Source: Paraglomus occultum
Lineage: Eukaryota > Glomeromycota > Glomeromycetes > Paraglomerales > Paraglomeraceae
Assembly: GCA_910592205.1 (NCBI GenBank)
Contig: CAJVPJ010001054.1
Coordinates: 1-12,835 of the forward strand
Direction of reading: 5' to 3'
Length of the DNA stretch: 12,835 nt
Shown here in pieces: positions 1 through 6,879 of this stretch. The position numbers and the translations under genes were made by a program. Numbering within the stretch: the stretch's first letter is position 1; the number at the start of each line of letters is the position of its first letter. Below the pieces are notes generated by a model, which saw only the letters and a list, made by a program, of their open reading frames with translations, searched no databases and had not been told where the DNA came from.

Positions 1-168
1 TTCGAAAAAATAGATTTTTCATATGTTTTACTAATTGATCGGCAAAAATTACGTAGACTTTTGTCCAGTGAGTGTATGTACAGTTCTCGTGCGTCTCCTG
101 CCTACAGGTCAAAAAAAGCGAGAAAGCGAGTGATGGATCGACAGAAGTGTTTGAGGGGTTTTATTTAA
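1..168 (+). CDS. Possible 3' end of a gene truncated by the window edge
   Basis: Frame 1 is open from the first base to a TAA at 166-168, giving 55 codons with no in-window start. The conceptual peptide begins FEKIDFSYVLLIDRQKLRRL and has a basic second half (SKKARKRV near residues 37-44). A GTGAGT donor at 68-73 and a CAG at 105-107 lie inside it. Splicing them would remove only 40 nt and would instead end in SQKKRESE followed by TGA, so either form could be the real C-terminus. I do not recognise the protein. In AT-rich DNA a 55-codon open stretch is only weak evidence, and the call rests on its being open to the edge and basic and mixed in composition. It could equally be chance. Confidence 0.25.
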   Translation, partial: FEKIDFSYVLLIDRQKLRRLLSSECMYSSRASPAYRSKKARKRVMDRQKCLRGFI

Positions 169-598
169 ATGTCGAATTACACGCGTGCATGTTTTTTTTT
201 TACTTGTTCTTGTTTACACCGGGTAACTCGATGACAAAATTCAACAAAAGGTCCAGCAAACGGTTTAATACTTAAATTTGGCCCAGTACATGCAGGAAGG
301 CAAACTAATACTTGTCTGATAATTGTCAGTTCTGATGCTTTAACAGACTATTCTAAAACGACAATTTGCAAGAATAAATTATCAATTAAAAGGGCTAAAA
401 GACATGACATGATTTTGTACCATAATCAAATAACCAGTATGGTCATTGCAGATGAGTTTTTTTCGGGGGGATATAAAGTAGATTTAATATATTACCAATC
501 GGAAATCACGAAGAAATAATAGATTTAATAGAATAAAATTGTTAGCGAGAAAACGGTTTACGCTTGCAAGAGTTTGTTATTAAAGTGTTTATCGTAAA
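169..598. other. Intergenic, no supported gene
   Basis: AT-rich sequence with frequent stops in all frames. The longest plus-strand open stretch here (ending near 275) has poly-T-derived Phe and Leu runs and no splice or family support. I see no RNA gene or repeat worth naming. The right end is probably the 3' flank of the minus-strand gene that stops at 662. Confidence 0.6.
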
Positions 599-604
599 TT
601 TATT
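599..604 (-). terminator. Poly(A) signal of the small membrane-protein gene
   Basis: TTTATT on the plus strand reads AATAAA on the minus strand, about 58 nt downstream of the stop codon at 664-662. This is the expected distance for a short fungal 3' UTR and independently supports a minus-strand transcript ending here. Such hexamers are common by chance in AT-rich DNA. Confidence 0.4.
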
Positions 605-661
605 TCTAATACAAATACTGGCTTATATAGAAATTTATCCACTCTACTTAACTGATAATTG

Positions 662-1304
662 CTATTCAATATCGATATCTGTTCTATTTATTTGATTACA
701 CACAAACATAAAACATTTGATTTTAAAGGACAAATTGTCTTCTGCTCCGAACAGATAGTACATCGTTCGAACAAAATAAACAAGGATACCAAGAGCGACA
801 AGGCTGGCAGTACCAATTATCGCTTTGACCAAAATACTAAAGTTGTTTGTTAATTGCACCATATCCGAATTATTGTCACTAGAGTGTTTAGCATCACTTT
901 TGCTAGTAGGCGAAGCTGATGTTGTCGTTGGACGTGGTAACAGGATAGGAGTAATTGTACTGTATACATACATTGGAAATAGACAATTTAACGAATTTGA
1001 ACATTAGCTTTAGTTTTATCCCAATGATTAGGTTATTTACATCTAAAACAAGAAATACCTATAAATCGTTGTTGTCGCCAGACAAGTCGTTGTTGACCCC
1101 GTTGATCGAAAAGTTTGCCTTATAAATTACCAGTATTGTAAGGTTTGCATACATACATTGTTGTTTCTTTTTTATTTACTGATGATTAATTAGAAAACAA
1201 TCGTACCTTCCGACAGAATGATTGGTTGGAACGGAATAGGATCCAGTCGCAATAAAGAGACTGAAAAGAATAGCGGCTGCAAAGTATTTGGTTATTACTA
1301 TCAT
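662..1304 (-). CDS. Small predicted type I membrane protein (signal peptide, S/T-rich stalk, one TM), two exons
   Basis: Proposed exons on the minus strand are 1304-1207 and 959-662, joined in phase 2. The product is 131 residues. Residues 1-24 form a classic secretory signal (a Lys near the start, then AAAILFSLFIATG, then small residues before VPTNHS). Residues 33-65 are a short Ser/Thr/Pro/Asn-rich ectodomain (PRPTTTSASPTSKSDAKHSS). Residues 75-96 are a hydrophobic segment (IIGTASLVALGILVYFV) followed by Arg97, and residues 97-131 would be a cytoplasmic tail. The intron is 247 nt, with donor GTACGA and acceptor GTATACAG. The case for the gene is that a signal-peptide exon and a stalk-TM exon sit in order and in phase, and a poly(A) hexamer follows. 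I recognise no family. The role is unknown; a cell-surface or secretory-pathway protein is inferred. A longer out-of-frame reading upstream (up to 1467) lacks these features. The C-terminal 25 residues are the least certain part. Confidence 0.55.
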
Positions 1305-1437
1305 TATGAGTGAGATGATGTGTTGATTTCAATATTAACGAGAAAAAAACGCATCGTCGCATGTTTATATATCTGTTCATTGACGTGTAAACAATCTCCC
1401 ACATATAGTTTAGTCCACCCTTGGGGTTTGACTTTAT

Positions 1438-1595
1438 CCGCGAAATGTCGAAAATAGTGTGGTACATAAAAGTTCCTACCTTTACGCTGCTACTTAGCTT
1501 AGCGTTAGTGCAATAACAGATATGGAAATCCGCGAAATGTCGAACCTTTACGCTGCTACTTAGCTTAGCGTTAGTGCAATAACAGATATGGAAAT
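1438..1595. repeat. Imperfect tandem duplication, 66-bp period with a 26-bp indel
   Basis: A 51-bp block at 1479-1529 (starting CCTTTACGCTGCTACTTAGC) is repeated without change at 1545-1595. The 15-bp block CCGCGAAATGTCGAA at 1438-1452 recurs at 1530-1544. The arrangement is two tandem units, the first (1438-1529) carrying 26 extra bases between the short and long blocks. The identity of the copies suggests a recent duplication followed by one deletion or insertion. No coding role is seen. Confidence 0.9.
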
Positions 1596-1694
1596 GACTG
1601 GCTATCGTTGCATACGCTATAGGGCAACCTATTGATATTGACGATCGCGTACTGATTATTTATCCCTAAGTTTGTTAAGCGTGAAACGTTATAT

Positions 1695-1740
1695 TAATAT
1701 TAATATGGAAAATTTTCGGTTTAGTAATATTAATATGGAA
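1695..1740. repeat. Short direct repeat, two copies of a 16-mer
   Basis: TAATATTAATATGGAA occurs at 1695-1710 and again at 1725-1740, a 30-bp spacing. It is AT-rich and may be simple replication slippage. Confidence 0.7.
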
Positions 1741-2527
1741 TCCTTGGCCTGGCAAACAAACTGTCGTTTTCGTAAGTATCGGCTCGGAGTTTTTCGGTTT
1801 TGAAATTGGTTTTGTGTGAAAGAAAAATCGTTATCTCTTTGTTCTAATTCTTGTAGTAATTTGTCCTGTTTGTAATTTTATTTTGTCATCAGCCCTCTTC
1901 ACACTCCCAATACTAATACCGGTACATACAGTTTGGGATGTGTTATTAAACAATGTAGTTGTCAAACCGAACAGAAGTTCTATGTCTTTTTTCAATATCA
2001 ACGGGAAAGAATGTACGATTTTGAGGAATTACTTCTCCATATGGGTTTGGCTCTGAATTTTCATGCTGATTGGTGTAGCATGTGGCTGATGAAACTCTAG
2101 ACGACTGACTTATTAGGTCTTGGCTTAGTGTAAGAGATATTGTATTCGTAACAGATACAGAGAATAGTTACTATATACTATAGCGATAGTTCATGTGGGT
2201 GTGTGCATGCATTTAGAGTTAGTGACATGCAACACAAAATACAAATGATTAAATTTCCATTTACAAAGGGATTATAATAATATGATTGGTCAATACAGCA
2301 TTTAAAGAAGAACAATAGTTATCAACGGGACCGAAAAATTACTCCAGCACGTGATGACAGAACATCAAAACCAAACAAGGTAAATTTGTCTGAAATAAGC
2401 GGTGCGCTGGTGCAAACATTATTTTTGGTGGCAATTCACACAAATTCACTTGAAACTTGGTAATTTTGCAATTACAGCAAGGATTTATATTTGGACGAGG
2501 ATAATTTTGAAGTGCGAATTAGATACA

Positions 2528-2674
2528 CAGTAAAGTCTGGTTTAACGAAAATGGTTTATAACGAAGTTTTTTCGAAACCGTTATTATAGATAAAATCCGC
2601 TCTAATACTAACGAATGCATCCATTAACGAAATCAGGCGATAGAACGGAGAATTTTGTTAAACCTGACTTACTG
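2528..2674. mobile_element. Putative MITE with 20-plus-bp terminal inverted repeats
   Basis: The left end reads CAGTAAAGTCTGGTTTAACG and the reverse complement of the right end reads CAGTAAGTCAGGTTTAACAA. They match over about 24 positions with one gap and a few mismatches. The element is 147 bp and has no open reading frame, so it would be non-autonomous. Internal AACGAA motifs recur near both ends. Ends beginning with CAGT and containing AACGAA-type motifs recall pogo/Tigger-like Tc1-mariner elements; this is an inference from the ends alone. A TA target-site duplication is not visible (left flank ATACA, right flank ACTCT), so the boundaries could be off by a few bases or the duplication has decayed. 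Confidence 0.5.
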
Positions 2675-2984
2675 ACTCTGGCACATTGAAATGGTGATTA
2701 TAGACCGAAGTGACTATAGACAGGAGAAATTACTTTGTAAAATTGGCGGATCTATATGATACAACGAAGGTACTAATAGACAATAGTTCACTGAACATGT
2801 CATCGCTCTCACGTAAGAAATTAATAATTTATGTTTATTAATAATAGCAAAAGCCAACAGTTTATATATATACAAAATTATTAAGATGAAATTATAGTCT
2901 CGAATTGTATAGCCAACCAACCAAACCAGTCCCACTCCCCTCCAAAAAAATAGTTTGGCATCCTTTTCTTCATTATTTTATCGT
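2675..2984 (-). other. Probable 3' UTR and downstream flank of the rhomboid gene
   Basis: This stretch follows the rhomboid stop codon on the minus strand and contains the poly(A) hexamer listed separately. The minus-strand open frame of about 73 codons at 2714-2935 is rich in Ile, Leu and Tyr, overlaps the expected 3' UTR and has no family resemblance, so I treat it as chance. Confidence 0.5.
2834..2839 (-). terminator. Candidate poly(A) signal of the rhomboid gene
   Basis: The minus strand reads AATAAA here, about 146 nt past the stop codon at 2987-2985. An AT-rich, T-rich stretch surrounds it. Position and orientation fit 3' processing of the minus-strand rhomboid transcript. Confidence 0.4.
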
Positions 2985-4799
2985 CTATGTCGACACGTCA
3001 CCAGAAAGAGTCCCAGATCCATTCTCATTTGCATCTTTAACTTGTTCCTCTTGATGACTACTACCACCCAACTCAATATGAAAACTCCCGCTCTTATTCT
3101 CATTCGTATTCATAATCGCACTAATAACCTCACTGCCCGCAACGGTTGGAGACGTAGATTCACTTGAAGAAACGGAAGACGCAACAGCAAAGACAGGCGT
3201 CGTAATTTGGGTAGGCTTACGAGCTGCCTTTTGTGTTTGAAGTGGTTGGGAATTTGTTGGGTGGCTAGAAATAAAAAACGAATGAGATTGTTAAATTACA
3301 CCATTCATAACAAACGCGCGAGTTCTGTGCACTGAAAAATATAGTATGTACTCACGGTTGCTCTTCAAGATCCTCTCCGGCCACATCGATCGCATCCTCC
3401 AACGTATCGTCATTCCATAGTGGTAACCACCAACCACCGCGACTGCCCTCGGAAGCTTTAACAAAGTTGCCACATTTAGCCATCCATGAAAATGGTACGC
3501 GTGATTCCAAGCGGGAAAAGAATGAAGACGAGGGAAGGACGCGCGAGAGGTAGCCAAAAGAATCTTTAATATTGAATATGGGAATTGATATGGGGTGATG
3601 GGAATACGCATTAGTTATGTGACAAGTGGATCGTTTTTTTGAGCATGTCTATAAAAAAGTATAATTGTTTAGAAATCGACTCACATAAAAACCCAGCAAA
3701 CAGTCCACATAAATGAGCAAGGAACCACGAATGTTGAAAGAGGATTTCCATGAGCAGTAGCAGAACGAGTGGATAAAAATGAGCCGGCACTCTGAAGAAA
3801 CCGCATATACTGGAACCAAGATAATGAAAAGAAAAAGTAAATATCTAGCGTTGTGACAAAGCAAGACAACGACACGACAGTAACGTTTTAGGCCGCGCGT
3901 GATACTCGCTCTTCTGGTCGGGCGAGTATCTCTTTCCATCCCCTTTCCTCTTGAACACGATCAACGCATATACGACGTATTTGTTGATTGTTACCCTCCT
4001 CTTCTTCCCTCCTCTCCTTCCCTCCTTCTCTCCGTCTCTCCGTCTCTCCCTCCCCTCCATCCTTTTAATCTCTCAACTTACTCTCTCTCGCGTCCGGCCA
4101 ATTCTCGACTCTCCCAAACGACAACACCAAAAACCCAAGCACTTAGGCCACCGAGTATGACATCCTCGGTAAAATCAAACAATGATGACAATGCAAGATA
4201 GATTGATCCAGACAAGAGCGTAAATATGTTGAACAAGACATAGAGGTATTCCAAAGTGCCAAGCGTATGTTCGATCGTGGAAGAAAGCGGAATGAAAACG
4301 AGGAGGTTGAACAACAGATGTCCAAGGGTGAGATGTGGTAAAGGATAAGATACAAGACGGTAGACTGCGGACGATATAGTTGTTGGAAATCACAGGCAAC
4401 AGGGGTGGAATAGAGGGGAATGTCAATGGTAATGTAAAGATAAAATGACCGTTAGCTTACTAAACGTTGGTCGAATCCCAATTCCAATTACTATTAACCT
4501 TACGCACTCGCTTTCCTTTCCTTTCCTTTTCCTTTGGCTTTCCTCCCCCTTTTTTTTGTTTTCTTCCCTTGCCCCCTCCACACGTTCTAACCTGACCCCT
4601 TAAAGAATTTTTTCGGTAGTAGACCAAGAGTCTTAAACACTTTATCCTCTCCGAATATTTGTATGGCTTCTAGCACGTACACCAGTATTGCCTCTACTGC
4701 TATTGCTGTTGTTAGCAAAGGCAGCGATTTGATATAGGATTTGAAACTTGACGTTACAGCAGAAAAGGACGATATGTTTGTTTGAACTTGAGAAGCCAT
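2985..4799 (-). CDS. Rhomboid-family intramembrane serine protease, five exons
   Basis: Exons on the minus strand are 4799-4592, 4364-4082, 3809-3685, 3563-3356 and 3264-2985. All join in phase and give 367 residues. Introns have donors GTTAGA, GTAAGT, GTGAGT, GTGAGT and AG acceptors. The rhomboid core is clear: VYRLVSYP then GHLLFN (H85, N89, the HxxxN oxyanion motif), GLSAW with candidate nucleophile S144, and AHLCG with candidate base H196. About six membrane segments lie between residues 26 and 210. Residues 245-255 hold a GGWWLPLW motif, then an acidic stretch. Residues 276-367 are a Ser/Thr/Asn-rich, probably disordered tail. The Ser/His pair is present, so it should be an active protease rather than a pseudoprotease. 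It resembles fungal Rbd2-type rhomboids (Golgi/ER; SREBP processing in fission yeast), though I see no Cdc48-binding SHP motif in the tail. The start at 4799 has a good context (CAAATGG); an in-frame ATG at 4937 would add 46 residues. Confidence 0.88.
3994..4058. repeat. 65-nt homopyrimidine/homopurine tract inside rhomboid intron 2
   Basis: The plus strand is almost pure C/T over 65 nt, with only two G residues (4034 and 4042). On the transcribed minus strand it is a G-run-rich purine tract beginning about 22 nt after the GTAAGT donor at 4081. It could form triplex or G-quadruplex structures, or act as a G-run splicing enhancer. Confidence 0.8.
4511..4557. repeat. CTTTC-type pyrimidine microsatellite in rhomboid intron 1
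   Basis: The plus strand shows repeated CTTTC/CCTTT units followed by C and T runs. On the transcribed strand this is a purine tract (GGAAA repeats and GGGGG runs) about 35-80 nt after the weak GTTAGA donor. The pattern parallels the tract in intron 2. Confidence 0.7.
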
Positions 4800-5407
4800 T
4801 TGCGAATGATTTCTTGAGATAGTGCGTAGACAGAAAAGACAAAAAGGTAAAGAGAATGAGAATAAGACTCCAAATTGTTGGGCGCCACATAAAGTTTGTG
4901 TGACCAAATGATGATAAAGCACGTTGAATTGTGTCATTGGATTTAGAGAATTTGGGAAGAATAATGAGCATACGTGATCGAAAGCCTTATTTTCTGTGAT
5001 AGTTCTTCTTATTAATAATCTACCGTTTCAATAAAAATGACACTTATATCAAACACAGGGAAACGTTCCCGCTCGAAAATGAAAGCGTTTCCCATAATTC
5101 AACAAATCAACAAATACAACTTGGTGCAAATATTGTCAAATGATAGTATACTTAGAATGAAGATAACATAAGCATATGTTTTCTTCTCCGCTGACATCAT
5201 CGTTTACAGACCAACCAACAGGTTTTTGTTCGGACTCTCTCGCACATTTCGCTTAACAAAGTTCACATTTGCATGGTATACTATTACTATCAGTTAAGAT
5301 AGATAAAAGTGAGCAGGCAAATACTCGATTGCATGGTCATACTTTCGATGTAGATAGACAGATTCACAGTCAAATATGCTGAAATATTAATAAACTCTTC
5401 TTTTTTA

Positions 5408-5820
5408 ACGTCACATGAATGTCCAAAATAGGCGCCGTCAATTGTTTAGCACCAAAACATGCACGTGTAACGTTCAACATTAATTTTAACCGTTATTACG
5501 CTCATGACGTTCACGCACGCTCATTTTCATTGCATTCCTGCTAAAATAAATAGCCGCCACATAACTTAAATTCCAAGACAAATGCTAGGTTTAATGCTAA
5601 AAGAGAAACTGTGTGTAAATTCGCATGCATAATATGCGACATTGTAAATAGACATTGTTATTAGCTGTTGCCACATTCGTCCTTTCGGCAAGCACAAACA
5701 ATGAACAGTATCAAGTATTCGTGTGATCGCTACTTTCCCTGCCCGCGTTGAATATTAAATTTAGTTTAGTGCGTTATCGAATATGAAAATCTACTGTTTT
5801 GAAAGAACTGACGTAGGTCA
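5408..5820. promoter_or_regulatory. Cluster of CRE/ATF-like ACGTCA motifs and one E-box
   Basis: TGACGT cores occur at 5408-5413 (reverse orientation), 5505-5510 and 5809-5814; the last lies in the imperfect palindrome TGACGTAGGTCA (5809-5820). A CACGTG box lies at 5462-5467. Known background: fission yeast srk1, the family of the downstream kinase, is induced through the bZIP factor Atf1, which binds TGACGT-type sites. Linking these motifs to the kinase is inference. They sit about 1.1-1.5 kb upstream of its start and could serve the rhomboid gene instead or be chance. Confidence 0.3.
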
Positions 5821-6514
5821 TCAGCCACATACGTTGCTCTGGGATAGAAACTAGAAGATGAAAAGTTTACACCTTAATGTCACAAAATGGGGTTGTGTGC
5901 ATGCGGGCGTTGTACAACCAATTGATTATGACATAATGACATAACGGTTAAAAATTGTCGTCCCAATTGCCTGCTACATTTCTTGGCGCTAAAAAGGGCT
6001 TTTTTTCATCGGTCATCACAATATGTTCCATTATAGATCATCACAAAGGTCGAATATCGAAGGTTGATTAGATAAAAGTGATAAGCCGATCATCTATGAC
6101 AGGGGAGGGAAGGTGGGTTGACCGAACATCCATAAGGAAAGTTTCACGCCAAGGAGAGGGTTTCACCATTAATTCATGACTTGCCGAATTACCATCGTTT
6201 AACTGCGTACTGCGTCTTTCAGTCAGACGACTATTTGACTACAAACCTTAATCCCTCGTGTTAAGTTAATAAAAATACCTCTCCCGGTTATTCCGGAGTA
6301 TTCCGAATAACAAATACCTGGTCGAATCGCAGCTATACCCGTTTAGTAACGATATTACATCATCTGAGAGTGCGTTTTTCTCACATTTGTCCAATTGCAT
6401 TTCAACAGGTTTTGCCCGTTGGTTGTTTCCATTTTGGGTGAGGTATGTTTAGTTCTGGATACGGAATTAATGGGCCGTTTTCCGTTTTTTCGTTTACGTA
6501 AACCTTTAAATATC

Positions 6515-6538
6515 AATAATAATAATAATAATAATAAT
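6515..6538. repeat. AAT trinucleotide microsatellite, eight units
   Basis: Eight uninterrupted AAT units in the upstream region of the kinase gene. A likely length-variable locus. Confidence 0.95.
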
Positions 6539-6624
6539 TAATACTTATATCTATTTTGCAAATCCTTTCCTGTTATTATCCTCAGTTTTTCACCTTTCAG
6601 TTTATCGTTTGCATGCGGATACGG

Positions 6625-6634
6625 TATATATATA
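6625..6634 (+). promoter_or_regulatory. Candidate TATA element of the kinase gene
   Basis: A ten-base TATATATATA run lies 245 nt before the kinase start codon and about 10 nt before an AGGGG match. If functional, the 5' leader would be roughly 150-220 nt. No transcription start is visible from sequence. Confidence 0.35.
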
Positions 6635-6879
6635 GTCCTGTTACAGGGGAGAAAAGGGAAAAAAAGCAACATTCTAAACATTCTTACCTTAAGACCTATT
6701 TGGATTTCGATTGCATCATTCAGATGTCATAAACCACCAATCTTGATCAACGTGTGTGAGACATTTTAAACATTTTCTATTTAATACATTAACGTCCCTC
6801 ACCATTCTATATAGCTTTTTTCCTAACATACTGTAACAATTATAATCGATACTCGAACCCTGCTTTTTTTTCTTCAAAA

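Larger units (their letters stand above)
1305..2527. other. Mostly non-coding; one uncertain open stretch
   Basis: This is the 5' side of the minus-strand membrane-protein gene plus intergenic DNA. It contains the tandem duplication and the short direct repeat listed separately. One plus-strand stretch, 1893-2099, is open after a good-looking acceptor (TTTTGTCATCAG at 1881-1892) and ends in TAG. A GTAAGT donor lies upstream near 1770, but the frame leading into that donor does not join in phase, so I do not call a gene. The opposite strand is open over much of the same stretch, which argues that it may be chance. Confidence 0.4.
4800..6624. other. Divergent intergenic region between rhomboid (-) and kinase (+) genes
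   Basis: About 2.08 kb separate the two start codons, and this part holds the upstream DNA of both genes. No coding region is supported: short open frames lack splice or family support, and stops are frequent in all frames. The minus-strand frame at 4800-4937 is in frame with the rhomboid start and could be an N-terminal extension, but is more likely 5' leader. Candidate regulatory motifs and an AAT microsatellite are listed separately. Two AGGGG (STRE-like) matches occur, near 6100 and 6645. Confidence 0.55.

Noticed and set aside
1186-1467. Minus-strand frame of 93 codons upstream of the membrane-protein gene
   Set aside because: Its composition is unremarkable and it overlaps the tandem-duplicated DNA. 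The overlapping frame from 1304 gives a clean signal peptide that joins in phase to a TM exon.
3291-3611. Minus-strand frame of 106 codons
   Set aside because: Shadow of rhomboid exon 4. The frame that joins in phase to exons 3 and 5 is different and carries GGWWLPLW.
3649-3939. Two minus-strand frames (96 and 64 codons) over the rhomboid catalytic-His exon
   Set aside because: Neither contains the AHLCG motif. The third, shorter frame does, and it splices in phase with its neighbours.
4470-4490. GGTCGAATCCC resembling a tRNA T loop
   Set aside because: It lies inside rhomboid intron 1, and no upstream A box or matching acceptor stem is present.
5701-5751. Short plus-strand peptides such as the one starting at 5701
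   Set aside because: Under 20 codons, with no donor site, conserved motif or partner exon.
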